Source: Rhizophagus irregularis (Eukaryota; Glomeromycota; Glomeromycetes; Glomerales; Glomeraceae). Taken from it: a stretch of DNA of 64,000 bases. The stretch's first letter is position 1, and the number at the start of each line of letters is the position of its first letter. The notes under the pieces were generated by a model that ran no database searches, was not told where the DNA came from, and saw only the letters and a list, made by a program, of their open reading frames with translations. Of the stretch, positions 24,548 through 38,070 are shown piece by piece. The stretch lies in assembly GCF_026210795.1 (NCBI RefSeq), contig NC_089444.1, forward strand, positions 296,001 to 360,000, in the 5' to 3' direction. The position numbers and the translations under genes are program-made.

Positions 24548-26490
24548 ATGATTATCATTCATTTTTATTTTTATTTTTATTAATGGGTTCCAGTTAGAAA
24601 CCTAACATGGACGCGATTATAAGTAGAAAATTACATATAAGTCAAAATTGACAAAAATACTAACTAAACTACACGCGAAAATAATCTACTCAAACCGGTG
24701 GGCAATTAACAGGAAGAAGGTATAATGTGAGATACTAAAATTAGACCCCACGACACAAAAACCCAGAAATGATTATCATTCATTTTTATTTTTATTTTTA
24801 TTAATGGGTTCCAGTTAGAAACCTAACATGGACGCGATTATAAGTAGAAAATTACATATAAGTCAAAATTGACAAAAATACTAACTAAACTACACGCAAA
24901 AATAATCTACTCAAACCGGTGGGCAATTAACAGGAAGAAGGTATAATGTGAGATACTAAAATTAGACCCCACGACACAAAAACCCAGATAACGCCACTGC
25001 CTCCCATACTCTCGCCTAGGTAAACCTAAGTTTTGGTAAGTTGAAGCCCGTACCCCGCAGATTATCAAACTGAACCGCCAGCCCCTGGTTGGAAAAATCC
25101 CCCCACACTGGTCGATAAAAATAAATTCTCCAAGTGACTATATTACCAGAGTTAACAAACTACCTAAGAGTAAACTAAAGGGGAACTTTTTAGTGTCATG
25201 CAATCCCCGAAAGGACACCCACCTCATTTCGAACGATCCCTCCAATCTAAACTAAACCGCAGTAAAAACTCATGATAGTCCAAACATGTGCCACCTTGAC
25301 CTCACCTGACCAAAAACTGATCACCAAGATCTGCACCCTCCTTAAATTACACCCAACTCTCTCAAAAGAAAAGATCTACAAACCACCTGATGTCGATCAA
25401 TTTTGGGATACCCCCCTACCCCCCAGAAAAACTCCAAAAAGCAGAAGGCAAAAAAGAAAGACGAGAAAAATTCACCAAAAAAATAAGAAAAATTCATAAC
25501 CCTAGGAAAACCAACCCAAAGGAGTAAAAACCTAGGTAAAGAGGGAAATTTCACCAAACTATCACCAGGAACAACCCCTTATTATTAAGAAAGCGAACTT
25601 TCACCACTGAGCGAAATGGAAATTTCTTCCTTCCAGCTTGGAATCTTCAACCTTATAACCAAAGTCGTTCAAAACATATGAACAAGTGCCGCTGGACCCA
25701 ATAGAGACAAGTAGCGGAAACCAAGTTGGTATTTTAACCAGGTATTTAGGGCAACTTCTTTAAATACGAGTATTTTAAAATGAGTGAAATATTATTTCCA
25801 TTAAGAAAAGTGAGAGAAAGGAGAGAGAGTTCTTATTTTCTCAATGATTATCATTCATTTTTATTTTTATTTTTATTAATGGGTTCCAGTTAGAAACCTA
25901 ACATGGACGCGATTATAAGTAGAAAATTACATATAAGTCAAAATTGACAAAAATACTAACTAAACTACACGCAAAAATAATCTACTCAAACCGGTGGGCA
26001 ATTAACAGGAAGAAGGTATAATGTGAGATACTAAAATTAGACCCCACGACACAAAAACCCAGATAACGCCACTGCCTCCCATACTCTCGCCTAGGTAAAC
26101 CTAAGTTTTGGTAAGTTGAAGCCCGTACCCCGCAGATTATCAAACTGAACCGCCAGCCCCTGGTTGGAAAAATCCCCCCACACTGGTCGATAAAAATAAA
26201 TTCTCCAAGTGACTATATTACCAGAGTTAACAAACTACCTAAGAGTAAACTAAAGGGGAACTTTTTAGTGTCATGCAATCCCCGAAAGGACACCCACCTC
26301 ATTTCGAACGATCCCTCCAATCTAAACTAAACCGCAGTAAAAACTCATGATAGTCCAAACATGTGCCACCTTGACCTCACCTGACCAAAAACTGATCACC
26401 AAGATCTGCACCCTCCTTAAATTACACCCAACTCTCTCAAAAGAAAAGATCTACAAACCACCTGATGTCGATCAATGATTATCATTCATT
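24548..26490 (-). mobile_element. three tandem insertions of one non-LTR-like element
   Basis: Copies at 24564-24768 (205 bp), 24785-25843 (1059 bp) and 25860-26474 (615 bp) share the same left end and differ in how far they extend right. Each is bounded by the same 16-bp sequence ATGATTATCATTCATT (24548, 24769, 25844, 26475). Read on the minus strand, the constant end is a 3' tail of (TAAAAA)n type and the variable ends are 5' truncations, as for LINE or SINE retroposition. The sequence is markedly more GC-rich than its surroundings. No reverse transcriptase was recognised in the longest copy. Confidence 0.8.
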
Positions 26491-26682
26491 AACACCCAGA
26501 TAATCATTTGTCATAAATTTACAACAATTGTGGATATTTTTTATGTTGATCATTTGTTGATCATTGTCAAAAATTTTAACTCCGGCAAGAAATTTTTTGA
26601 ATTTCAAGAAATTCTCTGTTGCCAATCATTCCCTAATTTACTATTGATCTAGCCATTTTGGTAAAAAAAGGTTCATTTAATC

Positions 26683-26785
26683 TTTAAGTACTTAGTACTT
26701 AGTACTTAGTACTTAGTACTTAGTACTTAGTACTTAGTTCTTAGTACTTAGTACTTAGTACTAAGTACTTAGTACAGTACAGTAC
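26683..26785 (+). repeat. heptanucleotide (TTAGTAC)n tandem repeat
   Basis: About 13 consecutive copies of a 7-bp unit, AGTACTT in this phase, with two single-base variants, ending in GTACAGTACAGTACA. The unit contains the palindrome AGTACT. Confidence 0.9.
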
Positions 26786-27399
26786 ATTGAACAATCATTA
26801 TGGAAACTTTTTGCGCTGAGTTCTTCTGTGCTACTAAAAATCATTATTGACTTGATAGATCATGAAGAAATTTACATTTCTTACTTTTATGTTGATCATC
26901 AAAAAATTTTTTTACACGAACAAAAAAAATTTCTAATATTTTCTAGTGAAATTAATTAATTATTTTATTAGAAAAAAAATCAAAAAAAAAATGGGAACTA
27001 TTTAATTTTAAGCAAAGATATTATTTATTTTAGCAATAAATTAAAAAAAAATTTTTTATTTTACGGGATAAAAAAATATGAACATTTTTAATTTTAATTT
27101 AACGTGGTAACACAGGCAATTAATTGATTTACGTTTTCGCATTTTTTTTATAAAAATTATTAATAAAAAACGTTTTTACAACATTTTTGTTAAAACAATT
27201 AAAAAACATTTACCTACTTTTCTTAAATAGGTCACTTTTTATAATTTTTTAATAATAGAATAAATTGAGCAATTTTTATTAAAATAATAAAAATTTTTTT
27301 AATTTAGAAAAAGAAATTGGCCAATTTTCTATTGAAAAATAAATTTTTTTTTCAATTTTTATAAAAAAAATTGCCCAATTTTTTATCATAAAAAAACTA

Positions 27400-29940
27400 G
27401 CAGCTACTTACTGTTAATTAGCACCATATACCAATATATTATTATTAAAAAAAATCACCAAAAAATTTTATCATATCTATTGTCCTATAAAAAATTTTCT
27501 GGGTAAATTCCAATAAATGATCATTTTTCTAGTTTTCATTCCAAAAGAACTCCAATATGTGATCAATTTTCTAAAAATTTTTTATAGGATTGTTATTAAA
27601 AAAAAAAGAAACTTTTTTACAAATCTCATTAAATATAATCTATAGTTATAAAAAATTTTTATTAATGGTAACTAAAAAGAATCTTACTAAAACATTAATT
27701 ATCTATTATCAATCTATCATTAATTAAATAGAAAAAAATCTTGGAAAATATTTTTCATAATGATCTATTACTAAAAAAAATCCAAAGATTTTTTTATATG
27801 CATCTATTAGCAATATCAATCAATTATTATTAAAAAAAATCTCAAATAAATTTATTATATCTGTCTATTTTACTACCAATAAATTTGTCATTAAAAAGAT
27901 CTCAGAAATTTTTTTATACTAATCTATTGAATCTATTGTTATTAGAAAAAGTCCCAGGGAATTTTTTTAGATCCATTATATTATACCAATTTATTGTTAT
28001 TAAAAAAATCTCTAAATAATTAAAACAAATAAAAATATTAAATAAATTAGCATATTTTTTATTATTTATATATAATTAAAAATAATAACAATTACTCCTT
28101 CTTTTAAATAATACCATTATTTAACATTTTTCTATATGCAATTTTACAATTACTAGTATTTAAACAACTAAGGATATAAATTCATAATGATGGCATGTAA
28201 ACAATTTACTCTAATCTAGTATTTAAAATATCATCAACTATGTCAATAGGATTAAATTCTATATTTCTTTATAGTATTAGGTATATTTAGTTCTTCACAC
28301 AATCCATTTTCTCCATCCTGAAAGATTGGATTTTGTAAATCTATAAAATCTTAGTAGTAGTATATGGTGATGTGTTAAATTTCGAATTTAAAAAATTTAA
28401 AAGCAGTTTTCAAATAAAAAAAAAAAGTTTATATTAATGTTAAGTATATTAAGTTTAAAAGTAGTTACAATTATATAAAGTCTAAAAAATATAAAAGTAA
28501 TTACATAAAAAGTTTAAGTCTAAAAGTCTAAAAATTCCATATGGCAAAAGTCATTTATGGCACCATACAACAATGTGACAGGATGGTCGGGATGTTGAAA
28601 AAAATGACATAACTACCTAAGGTTCAAAAGTCTGCACCACTACTAAAAAACAATCATTAACTTAATAAGTTAATAATAGTCTATTACCAATCTACTGTTA
28701 TTAAAAAAGAGTCTCAAGAATTTTTATTATATCTATTTATTGTCTACTGGTATTAAAAAAAAATTACCAAAACTTTTATCATATCTATTGTTATTAAATA
28801 AAAAAAAAATCACAGAAAATTCTATATCTATATATTATACTATAAAACCCCAGAAAATTTTTTTATATCTATCTATTGTATTATACTGATCTATTGTTAT
28901 TAAAAAATGATTCCAAAAATTTTTTATACTTATTGTTACAGTATTGTTACTAAAAAAAATATCAGAACAAAGAATTTTCCATCTATTATATTCTGATAGA
29001 AAACTTATTTTACCAAATTATTTTTTTTTTACCAACCTATTATATTAAAAAATTCCAGAAAATTCTTTTTTATACCATACTGATCTATTGTATTAAAAAA
29101 AATCCCAGAAATTTTTTTTGTATCCATTATACTATATTGATCTATTGACTCTAGTCTACTTCAGAATTAATTGATTGGCATTTTGATCACAAAAAACTAA
29201 AAACTAACAAAAATTTGCGATTAAAGTTCAATTTTGAGCAGATGATTTATTGATCGTGATAAACTATTAACCAACCAATTAATTAGTATTTTGTTGTTTT
29301 TGTTTATTTCTGTCAGTATTATCTACTTGATCAAAACGATCTACGTTTTTGGTGGTTCACGTTGAACGGTCAGTTGGTCATAATTTTTAGTGTAACTGAT
29401 CAAAAATCACGATCAAAAGTAGAAAAAAAAATTCAGAAAATTTCTTTATATCTATCTATTATATATACTATACCAATCTATTATTAAAAAAAATCCCAGG
29501 AAATTTTTTATATCTATCTATTGTATTATCCTAATCTATTGTTATTAAGAAAAGATTCCAAAAAATCATTTATACCTATCTATTCTACTATACTCATCTA
29601 TTTTTACTAAAAAAAAAACACAAAGAATTTTCTCTCTATTATGCTATACCAATTAATTTGTCATAAATCTCAGAAATTATTTTTTTACCAACTTATTGTA
29701 TTAAAAAAATTCCAGCAAACTTTTTATATCTATCCATTATTCTATTGACTCTATTGTTAAAAAAAATCTCAAAATATATTTATACCAATCTATTATTAAA
29801 AAAATTCCAAAAAATTTTTTATATCTATTCATTTTACTATACCAATCTAATATAAAAAAAATCCTAGAAAAATTTTTTTATATCTATCTATTGTATACAC
29901 TGATCTATTCTTATTAAAAAATGATTTCAAAACTTTATCA
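27400..29940 (+). repeat. degenerate about 60-bp AT-rich repeats
   Basis: Repeated motif TATATCTATCTATTGTATTA followed by TACTGATCTATTGTTATTAA and AAAAATCCCAGAAAATTTTT, in more than 20 irregular copies. Roughly 28060-28660 and 29160-29420 are non-repetitive interruptions. No coding potential. Confidence 0.7.
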
Positions 29941-30189
29941 ATAAGTTTCAAAGCAAAAAAGTGCTTTGAGCTTTTTTTAAAAAATTAAATTAATATTTTT
30001 TTGTTGTTTATTTGAATTAATAAATACCACTTTCCTATACTAAACATATAAGTAAAAAAATTTTAATATTTTTTTTTTTATATTAACAAATTAATTAATC
30101 AGCTATGATCAGTAAGATTATTAATATTATTATTGAATCAACCTCTAATTTTTAGCATAAATTTTATTTTCAGCATAAAACTCACAGAT

Positions 30190-31150
30190 CCAAATGCACT
30201 AATTTTTTATTAAAAAAAACGGATCATCAGATTTTTTAATAGAAAAATTGGTTCATTTTTATTAAAAAAAAATCAGTTTTTTTTGTTAAAAAAAAACATC
30301 AACATACCGATTTTTTTAACAAAAATCGTTTCATTTATTAAAAAAAAATCAGTTTTATTAAAAAAAAATCGGTAGTCTATTTTTTCATTAAAAAAAACTG
30401 ATATACCAATTTTTTTTGTTCATTTTTTATTAAAAAATGAAAAAATCATCAGATTTTTTAATAAAAATCAGTTTTTTTCATTGAAAAAAACTGAAATACC
30501 AATTTTTTTTAATAAAATCGGTTCATTTTTTATTAAAAAATGGATCATTAGATTTTTTAATAAAAAATTGGTTCATTTTTATTAAAAAAAAACTATGACC
30601 GATTTTTTTAAAATCAGTTCATTTTTTATTAAAAAAAATTCGTCTATTTTTCATTAAAAAAACTGATATACCGATTTTTTTCAATAAAAATTGGTTCATT
30701 TTTATGTATTAAAAAAAAATCAGTCTATTTTTTCATAAAAAAAACTGATATACCAATTTTTTTTAATAAAATTGGTTCATTAACACAGATAATCATTCGC
30801 ATATTTTCTGCAAAAAATGGATATTCCAATTTTTTTTAATAAAATCAGTTTTACTTTCATTAAAAAAAAATTGGTAGTCCAATTTTTTAATAGTTTTTTT
30901 ATAAATAAAAACTGATATACTGATTTTTCTTAATAAAATCAGTATTATTTTCATTAAAAAAATCGGTAGTCCGATTTTTTAATAGAATCAGTTTTTTTAC
31001 TAAAAAAAAAACTTATATTACCGATTTTTTAATAAAATCGGTTTTACTTTCATTAAAAAAAAATCAGTAGTCCGATTTTTTAATAAAATCAGTTTTTTTA
31101 TTAAAAAAAACTATATACTGATTTTTATTAAAAACCATGATAGAACGATT
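30190..31150. repeat. alternating inverted TTTTTTAATAAAAATCGGTT / ATTAAAAAAAACTGAT modules
   Basis: About 20 short modules of the type CCGATTTTTTTAATAAAATC alternate with near reverse complements such as GTTTTTTTATTAAAAAAAAC, so the block can fold into many hairpins. Non-coding. Confidence 0.7.
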
Positions 31151-31545
31151 TTTTTATTTTTTTATTAATATAATCTGATTCGGACCTATCAGATCGGACA
31201 CCGGTTCGAATCAGAACAAATCTTAATCCAATCCGATCTATGTGGAATCTTAGCTGTAATGCTGGAAAAATTTAGATCAGATAATCAGATCAGATAATCT
31301 TTTTTTACTTTGATGAAGTAAAATGGTGAGTCTCGTAATATTTTATTACGAAACTCTAATTTTTTTTCTAAAAAAATTCGAAACTTTTATTTTAAAAAAC
31401 ATTTTTACCATTTTATATAATATATTATAAGTATTTCAACTTGTAAAGTTACAGGTATTTTGTACAGTTAATAGTACACAAGTTTTTAAATTTTTTTTAC
31501 TTTCACATATTGATTTTTTAACTTCAGGTTATAATTTCATCATTT

Positions 31546-33850
31546 TAGCCAAATAAAATCAACTTTCTGCAGGATTGAAACTACTTGAATATTAACTATC
31601 ATGTATATAGGTGTAATACTTGAGAAAAAGTTGCATTTTTCTTGATGATATTAACTCTCTTTTCTGTTTTTTAATTTAGAGCGTATTATTTCCATTTTGG
31701 ACAAATGAAATCGACTTTATTTATTAATTGAAAGTTGTTCAGGCAGGTTGATACCACTTGAATATTAATTTTCATGAATGTAGGTGTAGTGTTTAAAGAA
31801 AATTGCATTTTTCTTGATGATATTAACTCTCTTTTCTGTTTTTTAATTTAGAACGTAATATCTCCACTTTAGTCAAATGAAATCAACTTCCTTTATTAAT
31901 TGAAAGTTGTTCAGGCAGGTTGAAACCACTTGAATATTAATTTTCATAAATGTAGGTTTAGTACTTGATGAAATTGCATTTTTCTTGATGATATTAACTC
32001 TCTTCTCTGTTTTCTAATTTAGAGCGTAATATCACCACTTTAGTCAATGAAATCAACTTTCTTTATTAATTGAAAGTTGTTCAGGCAGGTTGAAACCACT
32101 TGAATATTAATTTTCATGAATGTAGGTGTAGTGTTTAAAGAAAATTGCATTTTTCTTGATGATATTAACTCTCTTTTCTGTTTTTTAATTTAGAACGTAA
32201 TATCTCCACTTTAGTCAAATGAAATCAACTTCCTTTATTAATTGAAAGTTGTTCAGGCGGGTTGAAACTACTTGAATATTAATTTTCATAAATGTAGGTA
32301 TAGTACTTGATGAAATTGCATTTTTCTTGATGATATTAACTCTTCTCTGTTTTCTAATTTAAAGCGTAATATCACCACTTTAGTCAAATGAAATCAACTT
32401 TCTTTATTAATTGAAAGTTGTTCAGGCAGGTTGAAACCACTTGAATATTAATTTTCATGAATGTAGGTGTAGTGTTTAAAGAAAATTGCATTTTTCTTGA
32501 TGATATTAACTCTCTTTTCTGTTTTTTAATTTAGAACGTAATATCTCCACTTTAGTCAAATGAAATCAACTTTCTTTATTAATTGAAAGTTGTTCAGGCG
32601 GGTTGAAACTACTTGAATATTAATTTTCATAAATGTAGGTATAGTACTTGATGAAATTGCATTTTTCTTGATGATATTAACTCTCTTCTCTGTTTTCTAA
32701 TTTAGAGCGTAATATCACCACTTTAGTCAAATGAAATCAACTTTCTTTATTAATTGAAAGTTGTTCAGGCATGTTGAAACTACTTGAATATTAATTATCA
32801 TGAATATAGGTGTAATACTTGAGAAAAAGTTGCATTTTTCTTAACGATATTAACCCTTTTCTTTATTTTTTAATTTAGAGCGTAATATCTCCACTTTAGT
32901 CAAATGAAATCAACTTCCTTTATTAATTGAAAGTTGTTCAGGCGGGTTGAAACTACTTGAATATTAATTTTCATAAATGTAGGTATAGTACTTGGAGAAA
33001 ATTGCATTTTTCTTGATGATATTAACTCTCTTCTCTGTTTTCTAATTTAGAGCGTAATATCACCACTTTAGTCAAATGAAATCAACTTTCTTTATTAATT
33101 GAAAGTTGTTCAGGCAGGTTGAAACCACTTGAATATTAATTTTCATGAATGTAGGTATAGTGTTTAAAGAAAATTGCATTTTTCTTGATGATATTAACTC
33201 TCTTTTCTGTTTTTTAATTTAGAACGTAATATCTCCACTTTAGTCAAATGAAATCAACTTTCTTTATTAATTGAATGTTGTTCAGGCGGGTTGAAACTAC
33301 TTGAATATTAATTTTCATAAATGTAGGTATAGTACTTGATGAAATTGCATTTTTCTTGATGATATTAACTCTTCTCTGTTTTCTAATTTAGAGCGTATTA
33401 TCACCACTTTAGTCAAATGAAATCAACTTTCTTTATTAATTAAAAGTTGTTTAGGCATGTTGAAACTACTTGAATATTAATTATCATGAATATAGGTGTA
33501 ATACTTGAGAAAAAGTTGCATTTTTCTTAACGATATTAACCCTTTTCTTTATTTTTTAATTTAGAGCGTAATATCTCCACTTTAGTCAAATGAAATCAAC
33601 TTCCTTTATTAATTGAAAGTTGTTCAGGCGGGTTGAAACTACTTGAATATTAATTTTCATAAATGTAGGTATAGTACTTGGAGAAAATTGCATTTTTCTT
33701 GATGATATTAACTCTCTTCTCTGTTTTCTAATTTAGAATATAATATCTCCATTTTGACCAAATGAAATCCTTCCTTTTATTAATTGAAAGTTGTTCAGGC
33801 GGGTTGAAACTACTTGAATATTAATTTTCATGAATGTAAGTGAGTACTTG
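31546..33850 (+). repeat. about 172-bp satellite with higher-order repeats
   Basis: About 14 monomers, each with GAAATCAACTTTCTTTATTA, ATTGAAAGTTGTTCAGGC and GCATTTTTCTTGATGATATT. Variants differ at several linked sites: a (AACGTAATATCTCC, GTGTTTAAAG), b (AGCGTAATATCACC, TACTTGATG) and c (ATCATGAATATAGGTGTAAT, TTAACGATATTAACCC). From 31735 the order runs a b a b, and from 32418 it runs a b c b' a b c b', a roughly 690-bp four-monomer higher-order unit repeated twice. Both edges decay into unique AT-rich DNA. Confidence 0.92.
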
Positions 33851-35063
33851 GCAATTTTCATGAATTTTCTTTTTATTTTTACTTAAGTAAAGTGTTTACT
33901 AATATTTGGTCCTCTTTTTTGTAAGTCCAGTGGTCTATTGGACTCCATTTGTAAAGTATAACCATTGAAAACAAAATTTTTTTATTTTTATTTGATAAAC
34001 ATTAAAGCTTATTTTACATATATCATTTTTAACATTTTTTTATATTATAATAAATGAATAAATGGAAATTATAAATATTACCCAATTAATAATTAATTTC
34101 ATTATATTAAACAATATGGACAATTGGACATGACATAAATAAATTTGTGTTAGATTTGTATTAAATTTTCATTACATATGAATATAATTAAATTTATGAT
34201 GTACGTGCATGCATGATTCTTAAAATTTACTTTTAATTTAATATACAATTTTTTATAAATAATTTTGATTTTTTTTTTGATTTTAAATGTAATATCTATA
34301 TTTAAAACAATTAAACCATATGCATGAGACTTTTAACAATTTAAATCATGTATTATCAATTTTATTTATAAATTGATATTTTACAAAAAATAATAATAAT
34401 TAATCCTTTTAATATTCTAATCATACCCATACATATATGTATATTTATTTATATATTAAAAACTCACTGTACCTAAAGTACACTAGTTTTTATATAAAAT
34501 TAGTTAGTTTGCTTATTTTTATTTGTATTATTATTATTATTTTTTTAAATTGTAACGCGTTTATTAATTTTTTATGGGTCACATAATTATACAAACACAT
34601 AGACGAAAATACAAAAAAAAAATTGTTATTTTAAAATCTAACTAATTTAAATTATTTTAAAATTTTTTTCTAATTTTTCTAACATTTTCCTATGTTTTTA
34701 AGTTTCTCATAAATTTTCTAAAATTGCAAGAAAGGCATTCTCTCTAAAACATTAATAAAAAGAGAAATAAAAAGTAAAAATTGTTATATTTAAAAAAAAA
34801 ACAAAATAAGATTAATATGAATCATTAATAAAAATTTCTCCAAATCTACACCCTGAAAGAAAAGTATCTCAAAAACGGTCGAAGTTTCTTATCGTCGACG
34901 TGTTTTCTTCATCCAAATCTAAGCATAAATCCGAAGATCTTGATTTTAACTTGTTTTCGTTAATCAGAACAAATTTGTTTATTCGCTATCAGAATCTTCC
35001 CTTCGTCCTTGTACTTTCACTATACGTTTTTTGTTTTCATTAATTGTTGCTTTCTCTTTTTCT
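33851..35063. other. AT-rich region, no gene recognised
   Basis: No exon, repeat family or RNA gene recognised apart from simple AT tracts. From about 34850 the base composition becomes less AT-rich and may belong to the 3' side of the minus-strand ORF that follows. Confidence 0.4.
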
Positions 35064-35249
35064 TTATCTCGACGTTTCTACTATCTGTTCTTCTTTTCTT
35101 TTCTCTATTTTTTCCAAACGTTCACTAAACTTATTGTTTAAATCATCTAATTCCTCATGTTCTTTTTTACTTCTTGGTATCGTGGAATGAGGACTGGACA
35201 GTGGGGAGTGAAAAGGAGTGAAAGAAATGAAGGACGGGTGAAAAGGAAC
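35064..35249 (-). CDS. hypothetical ORF end, charged coiled-coil-like
   Basis: The minus-strand ORF 35360-35064 has a low-complexity Phe/Ser/Pro N-terminal part that I do not trust. Its last part, from about 35249, reads TIPRSKKEHEELDDLNNKFS then ERLEKIEKRKEEQIVETSR, charged and heptad-like, ending TAA. This is plausible as the last exon or remnant of a gene, but no upstream exon was located. The function is unknown. Confidence 0.3.
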   Translation of the reverse strand, partial: VPFHPSFISFTPFHSPLSSPHSTIPRSKKEHEELDDLNNKFSERLEKIEKRKEEQIVETSR

Positions 35250-35360
35250 GAAAAAAAATAAAGTGGAGTGAAAAAAAAATAAAAAATAAGGAAATGAAAG
35301 TAACAATGGAAACAAAAGATAAAAGAACTGTAGGGAATAAAAAATCAACCAACCGACCAA

Positions 35361-37369
35361 GTAAAAACCATAAAATAAGTTAGTAAGAAACGAAATATAA
35401 CAGAAAAAAAATAAAAAAAAAGATAATAAAAAAAAAGAACATACCGAGAAGAACTAAGGACCTAAAAACAAAATAAAGTTAGGAAGGAAATGTAAGGAAC
35501 AAAATATAAGAAATGAAGTGTAAGGGACAAAATAAAAAAAAATAAAAACTTCAAAAAATCGTGGCTATGTTATACTGAACACACCTTAATTGCAAAGAGC
35601 AAAAGAGTAAGAACTTAAGGAGAATTAGCAAGAAATAAAATATAAAAAACAAATAAAAGAAAAAAAAAGAAAAACATACCAGCTGAGCGAAGGGTCTAAA
35701 GTTTGAAAAGTACACTGAAAGTACTAGAAATAATAAATAAATAAACATTTTTTGATGATGGGGTCGGTGAAAATCACCGGCGGTGATTTTTTGACATTCT
35801 TTATTTTCTATTCTTCTATAATTATGGCTCATAAAAAAGTTGTTAAGTATCAGTGTATATTATAATTCATAAAAAAGTTGATAACGATAAATACTAAGAA
35901 AATCTACCTCAAAACCAAATTTGAGATTTTTAGCTTATATTATGTGTTATGTGTGCACTATTTTCACTTAATATCGTATACCGATAAGCATAATAAATTG
36001 TCGAAAAAACTGAAACATTATAATATCCAATGAATTTATTAATTGTGGGGCGCAGTATTACATTTAGGTTAGGTGTATGAATTTTTGAAGTATTTTATTT
36101 ACTGAGGTCCGGAATGACGTTAAACTACCATAATTATTTCATTTTATTTGATTTTATTTGATTTTATTACTTATTTAGGATGATTATAGAGTAAATTGAG
36201 TAATAGATAAATTACATCATTAACACTTTTTAGAATTCATATATATAAGGAGATTATTCTGGGATTATTTTGGAGTTTAATAACATAACCCTATTTATTT
36301 TACTTAAATATGATGTTAATATTTACGGATTTATGTTATTGGAAATATATTGATTTGGAAAATCGTGAATAATAAATACTAGGGTGGAGTATCGTTATTA
36401 ATTTGGGATATTATATTAGGATATTTGGGATATTTTTATATTTAATCAAACATTATATGAGAGTGAATTCGGGATATGTTAATACGTTAATATTTGATTT
36501 TATTAAATAAAGGAATTATTTTTGTAGCAACGTGTTTTAACACGGGCTTAAGCGCTACAACATTTGACTTATTTAGCGATAGCATGACGTAAATGATCAC
36601 ATGATAAAGATAAAAGTTTAGTCCAAATTTTCCCCCTTTTAACTGACGCACGAAAGTAAAATATTTTTTCTTGCAAATAAGTTAATTTCATTTTCTCAAA
36701 ATGATGAAAACGTAGATTTCCCCCTTTTAACTGCCGCACGCCCATAACAACACATGCTCCCTTTAAATTTAAATGGAGTTTCTGAATTTTTCTGAAATTT
36801 CCCGGAATTTCCAAAGTTTTATTATGTTATTTAGAAAATCTGAACGTTAAACAAACGGTAAATTTGCAAGTCGTCTTTTATCCAGTTATGATATAAAATT
36901 TGATGTACCATACATACAGTAGTACAGTAGGGTCGGACAATCATATAAAATGCGGGAAAAGATGAGTAAAAAATTGATTTGAATAATAATAGTATAACTA
37001 ATCACATTCTTTTATTTCAAACTCTATCTGGAAATAATTTTTAATAAGGTTTTATTTTTAATAAAGCCTGTTGGAATTTTAAAACCTATTTAATTTGAGT
37101 CATTATGAGATTTTCTTTTTTTTTTTATGATTATCATTTAACGTCTTAATTTGCTCTGTGCCAGTCGTAACTCAAAATACTCAATAATTTTTTTACTCTA
37201 GATAATATAACCAATTTATAACATACCACTTTAAAATCACAAAAATTTACCTATACCACTTTTTTTTACAATTTACTATTTCAGATATAATCGTCGAGTT
37301 CTCATACAATATGGACTCGTTTGTAATTATTTTTATTGTGAAACATCATCTTATCCTTATCAACCCTAA
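35361..37369. other. gene-poor region with low-complexity A/G-rich stretch
   Basis: 35360-35680 is A/G-rich low-complexity sequence. A short direct repeat, TTTCCCCCTTTTAACTG followed by .CGCACG, occurs at about 36629 and 36711. ORFs of 81-93 codons on the minus strand here look random in composition. Confidence 0.4.
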
Positions 37370-37869
37370 AAATGAATTATTGTTGGCTTTCATTGTTTCA
37401 TAGGATGCGTTCAAAAAGAATAAAAATATATACATTTATTAGTTTCTAGCGGAAAAAAAAAATATACTATTTCGAGATTTATTGATAACAGATAATATAT
37501 AAATTTCATTATATGTACAATGTCCAGTAATAAGCCACCGGTTACCTACAAATGTGTACCCCTGTAAAAACTTTTTTTTTTTATTAAGCGTGTCTTTTAA
37601 GGAATAAGTTAATTTACACTTACCTACAAAAAATTGGTCGTTATATTTAAGGTTTAATTTAAAGAATAAAGACTTTAATAAAAAAAAATATTTTAATGTT
37701 GCAATAATATCTAAAATTTTTATTATACTTAATATTTTAAATAATGTATTATTACGAAGTATCATAAAAATCAGTGAAATATGCATATTTGACTGGCTTG
37801 TCGATCTTTGCAGCTCTTAATTTTTTATTTTATTTTATTTTAACTGCTTATTTATGATCTCTAATTATT

Positions 37870-37966
37870 CACTTTTTATAAATGCACACCCTCTCCCAAT
37901 GCACTATTACAAAAATTATGTATAATGGTCCCAAAGGGTGTGCATTTATAGAGAGTTGACTGTATT
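37870..37966. repeat. inverted repeat, possible TA-inserting MITE remnant
   Basis: TTTATAAATGCACACCCT at the left and AGGGTGTGCATTTATAGAGA at the right form a stem of about 18 bp around 60 bp. The right side continues GAGTTGACTGTA, resembling pogo/Tc1-like ends that finish CAGT next to TA. The left end is too diverged to define. Confidence 0.45.
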
Positions 37967-38038
37967 ATTATATATTATAGCAAAAGTTATACAATAAAAT
38001 TTTTCAGTAGGGCGTTTGGATCAACTTATACCATAAAA

Positions 38039-38070
38039 TGACCCCCGAAATATATATAGAGGTTTGGGAC
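38039..38070. mobile_element. fragment of the AGGACCCCG MITE end
   Basis: GACCCCCGAAATATATATAG followed by AGGT matches the left end of the MITE at 47454. No partner end was found. Confidence 0.5.

Noticed and set aside
36569-36814. 81-codon minus-strand ORF
   Set aside because: It spans a short direct repeat, has no splice or conservation support, and no counterpart elsewhere in the window.
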